A stretch of 64,000 nucleotides of DNA from NCBI RefSeq assembly GCF_015223195.1, contig NZ_JADFUA010000012.1, positions 30,585 to 94,584 on the forward strand, read 5' to 3'. Each line of letters opens with the position of its first letter. Positions within the stretch are counted from its first letter, which is position 1. Of the stretch, positions 16,782-25,358 are shown piece by piece. A program made the translations under genes and the position numbers. The stretch is from Chitinilyticum piscinae. GTDB taxonomy: Bacteria > Pseudomonadota > Gammaproteobacteria > Burkholderiales > Chitinibacteraceae. The notes under the pieces were generated by a model. The model ran no database searches and had not been told where the DNA came from. It saw only the letters and a list, made by a program, of their open reading frames with translations.

Positions 16782-17345
16782 ATGAAGACCGCTCAGGAAG
16801 TCCGCGCTGGTAACGTGATCATGGTTGATGGCCAGCCGCTGGTTGTGCAAAAGACCGAATACAACAAGTCCGGCCGTAACGCCGCTGTTGTAAAGATGAA
16901 GATGAAGAACCTGCTGACCGATTCGGCATCCGAAGCCGTGTTCAAGGCCGACGACAAGTTTGATGTCGTCGTTCTGGACAAGAAGGAATGCACTTACTCC
17001 TACTTCGCTGACCCGATGTTCGTATTCATGGACACCGAATACAACCAGTACGAAGTCGAAGCTGAAAACCTCGGCGACACCGCTGCCTTCATCGTTGACG
17101 GCATGACCGATGTCTGCGAAGTGACCTTCTACGAAGGCAAGGCCATCTCCGTTGAACTGCCGACCACCATCGTGCGCGAAGTGGAATACACCGAGCCGGC
17201 CGTACGTGGCGACACGTCCGGCAAGGTCATGAAGCCGGCCAAGCTGGTAGGCACCGAAACCCAGATCCAGGTAGCCGCTTTTATCGAAATCGGCGACAAG
17301 ATCGAAATCGACACTCGCACCGGCGAATTCAAGAAGCGCGCCTAA
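16782..17345 (+). CDS. efp: Elongation factor P, arginine type
   Basis: 187 residues, normal length, three beta-barrel domains. It enters the ribosomal E site and promotes peptide bonds at polyproline motifs. The modification loop reads [11 protein letters not shown], placing Arg at residue 32, the residue glycosylated by EarP (other EF-P proteins have Lys there for EpmA or YmfI-type modification). Start at 16782 ([11 protein letters not shown]) where homology begins. The earP-efp neighbourhood is fully consistent. Confidence 0.97.
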   Translation: MKTAQEVRAGNVIMVDGQPLVVQKTEYNKSGRNAAVVKMKMKNLLTDSASEAVFKADDKFDVVVLDKKECTYSYFADPMFVFMDTEYNQYEVEAENLGDTAAFIVDGMTDVCEVTFYEGKAISVELPTTIVREVEYTEPAVRGDTSGKVMKPAKLVGTETQIQVAAFIEIGDKIEIDTRTGEFKKRA

Positions 17346-17393
17346 GTGCCAGAAGCCGCAAGGCTTGTGTCGCGCAGCCGCGTGCTGCACAGC

Positions 17394-17427
17394 AAACAGC
17401 CCCGCCAGTGCGGGGCTGTTTGTTTTT
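17394..17427 (+). terminator. Terminator after efp
   Basis: Perfect 12-bp stem AAACAGCCCCGC / GCGGGGCTGTTT, 4-base loop, then TGTTTTT. Confidence 0.9.
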
Positions 17428-17451
17428 GCGCGGATTCTTTATGCTGCTACC

Positions 17452-17724
17452 ATGAGCACCTCTGCCCACTCCTTGCGCCGCATCGGCGTTTGCACCCACC
17501 GTCGCCTCGACGGCCAGCCTTCGTGCGCCGCCCGCGGCAGCGAGCAACTGTTGCCCGCGCTGCGTGGGCGGCTTGCGGGCGAGGGCAGGGACGTTGAGGT
17601 CTTTCCGCTCGGCTGTCTTGGCGACTGCGAGCGCGGGCCGAATGTGAAGATTGTCGGTGGCGAGCTGTTGCACGAGGTGACTCTTGAGCGGCTGGATGCG
17701 GTGCGTGTGGCGCTGGATGAGTGA
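17452..17724 (+). CDS. Thioredoxin-like [2Fe-2S] ferredoxin-domain protein
   Basis: 90 residues. Four cysteines at 14, 25, 55 and 59 are spaced C-x10-C-x29-C-x3-C, as in the thioredoxin-fold [2Fe-2S] ferredoxins and the NuoE-like fold. GCLGDCERGPNV is the second half of the cluster site. Expected to be a soluble electron carrier or a metal-handling protein; partner unknown. The start at 17452 follows the efp terminator. Confidence 0.8.
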   Translation: MSTSAHSLRRIGVCTHRRLDGQPSCAARGSEQLLPALRGRLAGEGRDVEVFPLGCLGDCERGPNVKIVGGELLHEVTLERLDAVRVALDE

Positions 17725-17779
17725 GTGTGTGGCTGCGCATTATCCTGTGGATAAGGGCGAGCCCAAATGTGCTGTGCGC

Positions 17780-19024
17780 TTAGAGCAAAAAATCTGTCAA
17801 AGCCAGCTTTGAGATGCCGGTCAGCGCGATTGAAAATTCGGCAGCGGCATCCCCATCCGTATTGCCATACAGGGTGCCATTGCTCAGTTTGAGCTGTCCG
17901 GGCGCAGTGAAGCGGCTGGCGCTGCTGATCAAGGTTGTAAAGGCATCATTTTTCACGGTGGTTTCATTGGCGTCGATTGCCGACAGGTCGATCTTGTCCT
18001 GTCCACGAGTGAAATCCCTGATCGTATCGCGTAGCGTGCTGCCGGGCCCCGATTCGGCGGTAATGCTGAAAATAAAGCGGTCGGCGCCGGTTCCGCCTGA
18101 GAGGATATCCCGGCCACTTCCTCCCTGCAGAATATCATTGCCATTGCCGCCGTACAGCGTATCAGCACCCGCTCCGCCCATGAGCTGATCTGCGCCATCG
18201 TCGCCATACAAGATATCTGCCCCGTCATAGCCGTACAGCTTGTCATTTCCAGCGCCGCCGCGCAGCGTATCGTTTCCAGTCAGAGGGCCGTTATTAGGGT
18301 TCACAATCGCAGTGATCGTCGAGCCTGCCGTAGCTACTCGCTGCCAGATGGCATTATCGGGGTAGGCATATAGTGGCAATAGAATTTGGCCACCATATCG
18401 GGCTGCCACTGCCGTCTCATTTTCGAACCAGCGTGATAGCGTATCCCAAGGGTTGCTGCCTGCAACGCCATCCTCGGTAACATAGACGTAACCGGCTCCG
18501 GCAGAAAATAGCTGTGCCGTCGCGGGAAGCACATTTGCTGAGGCAATTCCGTACTCCAGCCCGGCAATTCGCTCGGCTGCATACCCGAGCTTGCGTCCGG
18601 CCGTGATGTTGGCAGAAACATCGCTATTGTTTTCGCCCAGCACGATCACATCGGCGAGCGCGATGTAGGAATGATCCTGCGGCATCGTGCCGGGGTTCAT
18701 GATGACTTTGAGTCCCAGGCTGTGTGCATAGTTAACCACGGTCTTGTAATTTGCCAGATCTTTGCTTGTTCCGGACACTTCATCAATGAATACGGCGGTC
18801 ATGCTGCTGAAGCTTTGCTTCATTAACCAGATGTCCTGGTTGATTTCAGCTGCCGAGCGGGCACCGTAGCTGGAGTAGACATATCCAGCGATGTGATTGC
18901 CATGGTTCGCAAGTTGCGCCACTGCTTGCGTGTACAGATTTCCGGCAAGGCCGCCAATTATTACGTCCCCGGCAGTGCTACCGAGGAGGGTTTCATTGTT
19001 TTCAGTGCCAAACAAGGTAGCCAT
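17780..19024 (-). CDS. RTX protein with circularly permuted Spherulin-4 (GH135-like) domain
   Basis: 414 residues, no N-terminal signal. Residues 1-27 look like an RTX turn ([13 protein letters not shown]). Residues about 30-247 match Spherulin-4/GH135: [11 protein letters not shown], then AVFIDE (Asp81, Glu82), VIMNPGT and VIVLGE. The strand that normally opens this fold (LLPLYAYP...AIVNPNNGP) comes last, at 215-247, so the barrel appears circularly permuted. Calcium-binding nonapeptides ([19 protein letters not shown] and on) fill 250-315, and the end (residues 320-414, [19 protein letters not shown], final LALTDFLL) is of serralysin-C type, the signal for type I secretion. No type I exporter is in the window. 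A secreted glycosidase acting on galactosamine-containing exopolysaccharide is inferred from fungal Sph3. Confidence 0.72.
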   Translation of the reverse strand: MATLFGTENNETLLGSTAGDVIIGGLAGNLYTQAVAQLANHGNHIAGYVYSSYGARSAAEINQDIWLMKQSFSSMTAVFIDEVSGTSKDLANYKTVVNYAHSLGLKVIMNPGTMPQDHSYIALADVIVLGENNSDVSANITAGRKLGYAAERIAGLEYGIASANVLPATAQLFSAGAGYVYVTEDGVAGSNPWDTLSRWFENETAVAARYGGQILLPLYAYPDNAIWQRVATAGSTITAIVNPNNGPLTGNDTLRGGAGNDKLYGYDGADILYGDDGADQLMGGAGADTLYGGNGNDILQGGSGRDILSGGTGADRFIFSITAESGPGSTLRDTIRDFTRGQDKIDLSAIDANETTVKNDAFTTLISSASRFTAPGQLKLSNGTLYGNTDGDAAAEFSIALTGISKLALTDFLL

Positions 19025-19173
19025 TGTTGTTATCCAGCCAGGAAGCAGGCAAGGAACTATAGCTCCCGCAGAATTGAATAGCCAGTGGAGGTGATTAGCC
19101 TACCGTAACTCTGGGGATGTTCATGCTGTACCAAACCACTGCGCGATTCTCCGCAATGTGTTGCCTGCCAATT

Positions 19174-20166
19174 TCACGCCGAATAGTCTTTCAGCGCCTC
19201 CACCGCATCGCGGTAGCCAGTCTTGATTCGTGCAGCGATCGAGCGTGGCGAGAAATCCAGCGTGGCGCTTTGCGCTTCCGGCATGTTGTTGGTAATGATG
19301 ACGGGGGCCTCCAGTGTGCGCAGGCGCTCGATGTCCTTGAAGCCGGCCAGCTGGCGGATCGGCGAGTTGGCCGGCAGGGTCTGGTCGAGTGCGGCGTACA
19401 GTTCAACCATCTGGTTGAGATCCTGCATGCGCTCCATGTCGCCGAGCACCTTGTTGGAGAAGATGATCTCGGTCATGCGGTCCTGCACCTGCTGCAGGTT
19501 TTGCGGCACCAGGCCCTTGAGCGGGAAGAGGTTGACGATGATGAAGCGCGCATCCGAGTCGGCGGGCAGGCCGTTGATCATCGCGCCCAGCGGCGCGTTG
19601 TCGAACAGCCCGCCGTCCCAGTAGTGATAGCCATCGATTTCCACAGGCGGGAACATGGGCGGGATCGAGAGCGAGGCGATCACATGGTCGGCGGTAATGC
19701 GCTGGCCGTTGCGGTTGCTGAAGGTGGTGATCTCGCCGCTTTCGATTTGCACGGCGGAGAGCTGGACGATGGTGTCCGAATTGTTCAGCTTGTCGAAGTC
19801 GACCAGCTCGTGCAGCAGCTCGCGTAGTGGCTCGGCGGAATAGACCGAGGTCCAGCTGCCGGCATTCCAGAAATCGGTACGCAGCCGCGACATGTGGCGG
19901 TTGCCCCACAGCGCGAGGTTTTCTTCAACGAATTGCGGGGCGAAGGGCAGGTCGGGAACGGTGAGTTTGCGCCATAGCTCGTCCAGCGCAGCGACCGGAT
20001 CGGGATTGCGGGAGCCCACCAGCACGGCGGTGTTGACCGAACCGATGGAAATCCCTGCAACCATGCTGACTGGCAGCAGGTCTTTCTCCTGCATGTGGCG
20101 CAGCACGCCCAGTTCATAGGCGCCTAGTGCGCCGCCCCCTTGCAACAGCAATGCGATATCCGGCAT
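19174..20166 (-). CDS. Patatin-like phospholipase
   Basis: 330 residues. The oxyanion loop LLLQGGGALGAYELGVL is at 7-23, the catalytic serine is in GISIGS near 39-44, and the aspartate of the Ser-Asp dyad is in WDGGLFDNAPL near 183. The family hydrolyses acyl groups from lipids. No signal peptide, so cytosolic or exported by another route. Sits 55 bases downstream of the transporter gene on the same strand, probably one operon. Confidence 0.9.
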   Translation of the reverse strand: MPDIALLLQGGGALGAYELGVLRHMQEKDLLPVSMVAGISIGSVNTAVLVGSRNPDPVAALDELWRKLTVPDLPFAPQFVEENLALWGNRHMSRLRTDFWNAGSWTSVYSAEPLRELLHELVDFDKLNNSDTIVQLSAVQIESGEITTFSNRNGQRITADHVIASLSIPPMFPPVEIDGYHYWDGGLFDNAPLGAMINGLPADSDARFIIVNLFPLKGLVPQNLQQVQDRMTEIIFSNKVLGDMERMQDLNQMVELYAALDQTLPANSPIRQLAGFKDIERLRTLEAPVIITNNMPEAQSATLDFSPRSIAARIKTGYRDAVEALKDYSA

Positions 20167-20221
20167 GACGAATCTCCAAGAGATAGTGTCAGCAGAATAT
20201 CAGGAATTGCAGGGGGATTGC

Positions 20222-21838
20222 CTAGGCACTTTTGAGTTTCAGCTTCCATGCCAGCAGCAGTGCGGCCCCCGGCATCAGGATACCCAGTAGCCCGATGGTA
20301 AGCAGTAGCGGGCTCAGCTCCGCGTAATTGGCTGCGGTGACGATGGCCTTGGTGGCCGGGTCTTTCACTTCGCGGCTGAGCACGAAAAGCTGGTTCAGGT
20401 ATTTGGTGCCCAGCTGGGCCGCCGAGAGCGCCAGATTGGTGAACGAGGCCATCACGGCGAAGAAGGTTGCCTTGAGGTGGTTGGGCGCGGAGTTGGCGAT
20501 CCAGGCCAGCATCGGAATCATCGAAATCTGCCCCAGCGGGGATTCCAGCGCCGTATCGATGACGGCAATGAAGCGGGCGTCGACCACGCCGCCGCTGTGT
20601 ACTGCCGTCCAGTGGTGCAAACCGTAGCTCATGCCCAGTACGGGCAGCGACAGGATGGTGCCGGCGATGGTCAGGAAGGCAACCACGACATACAGCGGGC
20701 GCTCGGCCATGAAGCGGCGGAACAGAAACATACCAGCCAGCGTCAGCGCGCTGCTGATCAATGACAGCTCCGAGAGGAAAGATTGATCGAAGCGCAGCTC
20801 GTCGATCATCCACCAGGTTACGCCCGGCCCTGCCGATGGCGTGGCGCGGAACATGAAAATCACCAGTGCGGTGCCCAGTAGCGTGGCGCGTGCGGGCCCA
20901 TCCAGCTCGCGCAGCAGTCGCCCCATCAGAAACAGCACGATGACCATCGAGCCGGCGAACACCGCTTCCTGGCCGTAGCGCAGCTCCGTCAGCCCCATCA
21001 GCAGCGTGAAGGTGACAAACACCAGGCTGCCACCCAGAATCCACCAGTTTGCCCGGACGTCGCCGTCCTGATGATTCAATAGTGACTGTGCCTCGGCATC
21101 GCTCAGGCCATGCGCGCGATGTGCGGCCAGCCGGCGGCGCTGCAGCCAGCCATTGAGCAGCACGCCGCTGACCGAGACCAGCGGAATAACCAGCGCCATC
21201 AGGTAGACCTGCTGGTAGAGCGCGGTCTTGGCAGTATCCGCGAGCGTTTCCGCATCGGCAAACAGCCAGACATTCACCCCGGCGACCAGCACCGAGCCGC
21301 CAATGACAGCCACCCGCCCCAGTGTTTGCATGGTGGTGTGCATGCGCTTGATGTCATTTTCGGCGAGCAGCGTACCGTCCGGAAGATGGCGTGGTACGGC
21401 CTCAACCGTCATCGCATCGGCAACCGCATCCTGCAGTACGAAACCGATCGGCAGCAGCAGTGTCGAGAGCACAAACCATGCGTTCACGCTCATGAACTGT
21501 GCCATCTGCTGCGGATTGCCGATCAGTCCGGCCATGATCAGCAGGCTGGCCGCCAGCAGCGCCGCCCCCAGATAGATCAGCCCGCTCTTGAAGCGCCACA
21601 GCAGGTCGACCAGATGCCCCAGTGGCATCTTCAGCGCAAACGGCAGCCCGGCCCAAAAGCCCAGTGCGGCGAGAAATTCGGCGGAGAGCCCCAGGTGTTC
21701 TTTCACATAGAAAGTGCCAACAATCCCGGTCAGCCCCTGGATGCCGAAGGCCAGATACACCAGCAATGGCGGCAGGTAGGAAAGCTGCATGTCGCGACCA
21801 AGCGAGAGAATGTTGCGATCAAACCATTGCCAGAGCAT
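20222..21838 (-). CDS. MFS / BT1-like transporter
   Basis: About 538 residues from MLWQWFDRN (ribosome site AGGATTT). At least 12 hydrophobic segments. The N-terminal half, with LVYLAFGIQGLTGIVGTFYVKEHLGLSAEF and LPFALKMPLGHLVDLL, recalls the folate-biopterin transporter (BT1) branch of the major facilitator superfamily; ALDSPLG-type and PNHLKATFFAVMASF segments are in the second half. Upstream in-frame codons to 21904 lack membrane-protein character. Substrate unknown. Confidence 0.7.
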   Translation of the reverse strand: MLWQWFDRNILSLGRDMQLSYLPPLLVYLAFGIQGLTGIVGTFYVKEHLGLSAEFLAALGFWAGLPFALKMPLGHLVDLLWRFKSGLIYLGAALLAASLLIMAGLIGNPQQMAQFMSVNAWFVLSTLLLPIGFVLQDAVADAMTVEAVPRHLPDGTLLAENDIKRMHTTMQTLGRVAVIGGSVLVAGVNVWLFADAETLADTAKTALYQQVYLMALVIPLVSVSGVLLNGWLQRRRLAAHRAHGLSDAEAQSLLNHQDGDVRANWWILGGSLVFVTFTLLMGLTELRYGQEAVFAGSMVIVLFLMGRLLRELDGPARATLLGTALVIFMFRATPSAGPGVTWWMIDELRFDQSFLSELSLISSALTLAGMFLFRRFMAERPLYVVVAFLTIAGTILSLPVLGMSYGLHHWTAVHSGGVVDARFIAVIDTALESPLGQISMIPMLAWIANSAPNHLKATFFAVMASFTNLALSAAQLGTKYLNQLFVLSREVKDPATKAIVTAANYAELSPLLLTIGLLGILMPGAALLLAWKLKLKSA

Positions 21839-21989
21839 GCGGGAAATCCTGTAGGAAATGCAGAGCCGGGCGCTCATGCTAGGGAAGGGACGGGCGCTTG
21901 GCAATTGCGGCAGGTGGCGGACGCGGCAGAGGCTGGAGCTGGCGCGATCACCGAGCTGGGCGATACGCGCAGATTTCTAGCGTGCTGTC

Positions 21990-22048
21990 GGGTATGTGCT
22001 TGAGGCCCTTGTTATGAAGTAGGTTTGGTTGCATGGGGTAATGGGTAT
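21990..22048. repeat. Direct GGGTAT pair, 53-bp class
   Basis: GGGTAT at 21990 and 22043, 53 bases apart, with TTGAGGCCCTTGTTA after the first copy, similar to the CCAAAGCCTTGTTA of the 52757 copy. Lies at the upstream edge of the hairpin-rich stretch before rtcB. Confidence 0.65.
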
Positions 22049-22084
22049 GTTTAGGAGGGCTTGCCGATGTTGTCGCGTGTGAGC

Positions 22085-22399
22085 CACAGCCATGCCAGGG
22101 CTGGTTTGACAGGATCGTGGCGCAGCGCCACGATGCGCGCTTCGCAGGCCTTTCGGGTCTGCCCTGGTGGCCTTCGGGCCGTGTGCAATTGTCACGCGAG
22201 TCGCCTCGCGTATTTGAGAAGGAGAAAGCCGTGACCCCGTTCGAGACGAACACCCGCTAGCACAGCACCCGAATCCCCCGGAGTTCGGCGTGACTGGCAC
22301 GCCGGGCTCCTGCCGCAGACCCCAAGTCTGCCCAGCCCCGGTTTTCGCGAATCCCCATCGGCGGTGGTTCCGAGCAAATCCGGGGCTTTTTGTTTTTTT
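22085..22399 (+). ncRNA. Candidate structured RNA upstream of rtcB
   Basis: A 575-base gap separates the MFS gene from rtcB and has no credible ORF. Its second half is packed with hairpins: ATCGTGGCG/CGCCACGAT (22114-22134), UUCG-type loops around 22145-22180, GCGAG/CTCGC (22195-22209), GTTCG/CGAAC (22239-22251), GGCGTG/CACGCC (22287-22303), GCAGAC/GTCTGC (22315-22331), and a closing AGCCCCGG/CCGGGGCT (22334-22387) followed by TTTTTGTTTTTTT. That last stem is a strong terminator only 16 bases before the rtcB start. The 5' end is a guess. It may be a separate RNA, a Y-RNA-like partner of the RtcB repair system, or a regulated leader. Confidence 0.5.
22334..22399 (+). terminator. Intrinsic terminator immediately before rtcB
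   Basis: AGCCCCGG (22334-22341) pairs with CCGGGGCT (22380-22387); GTTTT and AAAT extend the stem. Twelve of the next 13 bases are T. Positioned to end the upstream RNA or to control rtcB. Confidence 0.7.
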
Positions 22400-22414
22400 A
22401 CAGGATTCATCTGT

Positions 22415-23623
22415 ATGCCAGTCGTACAACAACTCAACAAGGGGCGCGTGCCGGTCAAGATCTGGACCGACGACATCGCCCCCGATGCCCTCAATCAACT
22501 GCTCAACACCGCGCAACTGCCCATTGTGCACGGCCACATTGCCGCGATGCCGGACGTGCATCTGGGCATTGGTGCCACCGTTGGTTCGGTGATCCCGACC
22601 CGCGACGCCATCATTCCCGCTGCCGTCGGTGTCGACATCGGCTGCGGCATGAACGCCGTGCGCACGTCGCTCACCGCCAGCGATCTGCCCGACAACCTGC
22701 TGCGCATCCGCTCTGCCATCGAGGCCGAGGTGCCGGTGGGCTTTAACCAGCATGACTGGAGCAAGGTGCGTGGCGGCGCGATGCAGCGCGTGGCAAGACC
22801 GCTGAATGACCGACTGGATGTGCTGGTCGGTAAGCACCCGGGGCTGATGAAAATGCAGCGCCAGTTTGCCCAGACCTGGATCTGCCAGATCGGCACGCTG
22901 GGCGGCGGCAACCACTTCATCGAGCTGTGCCTCGACGAGGAACAGCGGGTGTGGATCATGCTGCACTCGGGCAGCCGCGGCACCGGCAATGTCATCGGCC
23001 GTTACTTTATTTCAGCGGCGCAGAAGGACATGCGGCGTCACCAGCAGCACCTGCCGGATAAGGATCTGGCGTATTTCGCCGCCGGCTCGGCACTGTTCGA
23101 CGATTACGTCGACGCCGTCGAATGGGCGCAGGACTACGCGCTGGTCAACCGCCGCGAAATGATGCGGCGGGTGGTTGATGCCATCCGCCCGCATCTGCCG
23201 GCATTCACGCTGACCGACGAAGCGATCAACTGCCACCATAACTATGTGGCGCGCGAAAGGCACTTCGATGCCGATCTCTTCATCACTCGCAAGGGCGCAA
23301 TTGCCGCGCACGCCGGGCAGCTCGGCATCATTCCCGGCAGCATGGGGGCGAAGAGCTACATCGTGCGCGGTCTGGGCAACGCCGAGTCGTTCTGCTCGTG
23401 CAGCCACGGCGCGGGGCGGAAAATGAGCCGCACCGAGGCGAAACGGCGCTTCAACCGCTTCGATCTGGCGAGCCAGACCGAGGGTGTCGAGTGTCGCAAG
23501 GACGGTGGCGTGGTTGACGAGATCCCGGCCGCGTACAAGGACATCGACGCAGTGATGGCGCACCAGACCGATCTGGTCGAAGTAGTGCACACGCTCAAGC
23601 AAGTGCTGTGCGTGAAAGGCTGA
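22415..23623 (+). CDS. rtcB: RNA-splicing ligase RtcB
   Basis: 402 residues. RtcB joins 2',3'-cyclic phosphate and 5'-OH RNA ends with GTP and manganese. GVDIGCGMNAV holds the metal-binding Cys, GTLGGGNHFIEL a metal His, HSGSRGTGN and HNYVARERH further site residues, and FCSCSHGAGRKMSR the His that takes GMP. Start at 22415 (MPVVQQLNKG), directly after the terminator. No rtcA, rtcR or prfH is adjacent; instead a small basic ORF follows. Slightly short, like the proteobacterial RtcB1 type without archease. Confidence 0.95.
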   Translation: MPVVQQLNKGRVPVKIWTDDIAPDALNQLLNTAQLPIVHGHIAAMPDVHLGIGATVGSVIPTRDAIIPAAVGVDIGCGMNAVRTSLTASDLPDNLLRIRSAIEAEVPVGFNQHDWSKVRGGAMQRVARPLNDRLDVLVGKHPGLMKMQRQFAQTWICQIGTLGGGNHFIELCLDEEQRVWIMLHSGSRGTGNVIGRYFISAAQKDMRRHQQHLPDKDLAYFAAGSALFDDYVDAVEWAQDYALVNRREMMRRVVDAIRPHLPAFTLTDEAINCHHNYVARERHFDADLFITRKGAIAAHAGQLGIIPGSMGAKSYIVRGLGNAESFCSCSHGAGRKMSRTEAKRRFNRFDLASQTEGVECRKDGGVVDEIPAAYKDIDAVMAHQTDLVEVVHTLKQVLCVKG

Positions 23624-23634
23624 GGGGAGGGAAC

Positions 23635-23823
23635 ATGCAATTCAAACCCCGCAACCCCTACGCACTGGCCGCCCGCCAGCGCAGCGCCGGCGCGCACGAG
23701 CAAAGCGAACGCGCGCAGCGTCGCAGTGCCAGGCAGCAGCTGCGGCAGTGTGCGCTTGAGGAGCTGGAAGACGACTCGCTGCAGGGCGGGCGCCAGTCGG
23801 CGCGCGAGCGTCTGCAAAAATGA
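23635..23823 (+). CDS. Small basic protein downstream of rtcB
   Basis: 62 residues, 11 bases after the rtcB stop, with a GAGGGAAC ribosome site. The N-terminal KPRNPYALAARQRSAGAHE and the following Arg/Gln-rich helix (AQRRSARQQLRQ) then an acidic EELEDD look like a real small protein and not random coding. I have an impression of similar short KPRNP...AGAH proteins in other bacteria but cannot confirm it. Its charge suggests nucleic-acid or ribosome contact; the position suggests a link to RNA repair. Function unknown. Confidence 0.6.
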   Translation: MQFKPRNPYALAARQRSAGAHEQSERAQRRSARQQLRQCALEELEDDSLQGGRQSARERLQK

Positions 23824-23830
23824 TGATGGT

Positions 23831-23879
23831 GGGTATGTAGCTATGGCTGTTAATTTTCATAGCCTTGGTGTGCATACCC
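23831..23879. repeat. Inverted GGGTAT pair, 49-bp class
   Basis: GGGTATG (23831-23837) and CATACCC (23873-23879), 49 bases in total. Inner arms GCTATG (23840-23845) and CATAGC (23858-23863) make a second, nested inverted repeat. CATAGCCTTGG resembles the AAGCCTTG core of other copies. Confidence 0.7.
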
Positions 23880-23887
23880 CTCAAAAT

Positions 23888-23914
23888 ACAACGCCCGCGA
23901 TTGCGGGCGTTGTT
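23888..23914 (+). terminator. Terminator after the rtcB gene pair
   Basis: Perfect 11-bp stem ACAACGCCCGC / GCGGGCGTTGT with a GATT loop; symmetrical, T-poor tail. It may be shared with the convergent transpeptidase gene. Confidence 0.6.
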
Positions 23915-23926
23915 GCCTGTACCCAT

Positions 23927-23952
23927 CAGGTGAGCATGATCATGCCTACCTG
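23927..23952. repeat. Palindrome between convergent genes
   Basis: A perfect 12-bp palindrome GCATGATCATGC (23934-23945) lies inside CAGGT...ACCTG arms. The rest of the 24.0 kb gap holds an 8-G run at 23991 and no gene that I can support. Confidence 0.4.
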
Positions 23953-24065
23953 ATTTGTATTATTCAGTGATTGCCGCGGTGAGTCTGTTTGGGGGGGGCT
24001 CAGATTGTGCTGTTCTAAGCGATGTAACCTGCGCAGTGTTCAGGTCAAGTGCAAATGTGTGTTAT

Positions 24066-25334
24066 TTATCCAGCGTTGCTCGCGCCTTCCCAGACGATTC
24101 GCCAGCCCTGACCGTCACGTTGCCAGTAAAGGCGTTTTTTCATGCGGTTTTCCAGGTTGTTGCTGCGGTAATCCTGCTCGAAGCTGCTGACCAGCTGACT
24201 GCCGTTTTCGCCGGCAGCAAAGATGCTCAGATCCTTGAGTTCGATATCGACCCAGTCCTTGCTGTTGTTTACCGAGGCTTTCTGTTCGCTCCACGTGCGC
24301 AGATTCTGACCGTCGTCGCTGCGGAACTGGTCGGAATAATAGTTGAGGTAGCGGCTGGTCTGGCGTTCGGCCCAGGCGTGGCGCCAGCCCTCGACGGTTT
24401 CCATCGCCCGGTCACGTTGCTTTGCCCAATCGTCCTGAGTGAGCCACTGAACCCCAGGGGCGATGACGACCGCGGTTTTGCCCAGCTGGAGGTATTCGGC
24501 GATCTTCTGCATTTCCGGGTTGGCCATCGCAACGCAGCCATTCGAGGCGAGCGGGGCCCGGGCGTAGGTCGCTTCCGGTACGCCGTGCAGCCAGATGCCG
24601 TGTCCGGTGCGGCCTTGCGAGCGATCCAGTTCGTTGGGGTAGGAGAGGGGCCAGGCGCCGACGCCATACAGATCGGCCTTGTCGCCGTAGGTCTTGTCGA
24701 GCTGTTCGCGGGGCAGGTGGCTGGTGACGAAGTAGACGCCCAGCGGGGTACGCTGGTCTCCTTCCTTGTACTTGTCGAAACCGAGTTTGCCGATGGTGGC
24801 ATAGAAGTCGGTGACGTACTTCGGCGTGCCATTGTCATTGGCATAGATGTAAATGCGCGATGCCCGGGTGTCTACCAGAATGGCGTGTTTCATTTCCGGA
24901 GCAAAGACCAGCAGATTGCCCGGCAGCTTGTTGACGTGCGGCGGATTCAGGCGATGCTGGTTGCGCTGGAAGGCTTCCTGGCGCAGGTCTTCCAGCTGTG
25001 CGGCGACTTCCTTGTTATCCAGTCCGCCACCAATGCCCCGGATGGCCATGGCGCGCATGGCGTACAGGTCTCCGCGCAGCAGATGTGCGAGGCGGTAATT
25101 CGGTTGCTCGAGCAGCAGCGCTTCCACCGTGGCGGTGGCATCGGCGATCTGTCCGGCGCGAATGGCATCGATTGCAGCCAGAATGCGCTGTTCGGGTGTG
25201 CCGGGGGCTGCCTTGCCCTTGCGCTCGATGAGCAGCGAGGTCGGCATGCTGTCGCTGAAAATCGGGCGTGCTGCCGGTGCAATCACCAGCAGCAGCACGA
25301 GAATGGTCAGCCGTTTGAACCAACGGGTATACAA
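24066..25334 (-). CDS. L,D-transpeptidase with Cds6-like C-terminal domain
   Basis: 422 residues. An N-terminal membrane anchor or signal (FKRLTILVLLLVIAPAARP) is followed by a helical region and the YkuD catalytic domain (about 135-285), with HGVPEATYARAPLASNGCVAM, the HxG...SxGCVR-like active site with catalytic Cys. The last ~110 residues (WRHAWAERQTSRYLNYYSDQF...WRIVWEGA) are an NTF2-like domain of the Cds6 type. It crosslinks peptidoglycan or links proteins to it in the periplasm. Together with the next gene, which ends in the same domain type, it looks like one envelope system. Confidence 0.88.
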   Translation of the reverse strand: MYTRWFKRLTILVLLLVIAPAARPIFSDSMPTSLLIERKGKAAPGTPEQRILAAIDAIRAGQIADATATVEALLLEQPNYRLAHLLRGDLYAMRAMAIRGIGGGLDNKEVAAQLEDLRQEAFQRNQHRLNPPHVNKLPGNLLVFAPEMKHAILVDTRASRIYIYANDNGTPKYVTDFYATIGKLGFDKYKEGDQRTPLGVYFVTSHLPREQLDKTYGDKADLYGVGAWPLSYPNELDRSQGRTGHGIWLHGVPEATYARAPLASNGCVAMANPEMQKIAEYLQLGKTAVVIAPGVQWLTQDDWAKQRDRAMETVEGWRHAWAERQTSRYLNYYSDQFRSDDGQNLRTWSEQKASVNNSKDWVDIELKDLSIFAAGENGSQLVSSFEQDYRSNNLENRMKKRLYWQRDGQGWRIVWEGASNAG

Positions 25335-25358
25335 CGCTTGTTTTCCTGCTAATCCGGA

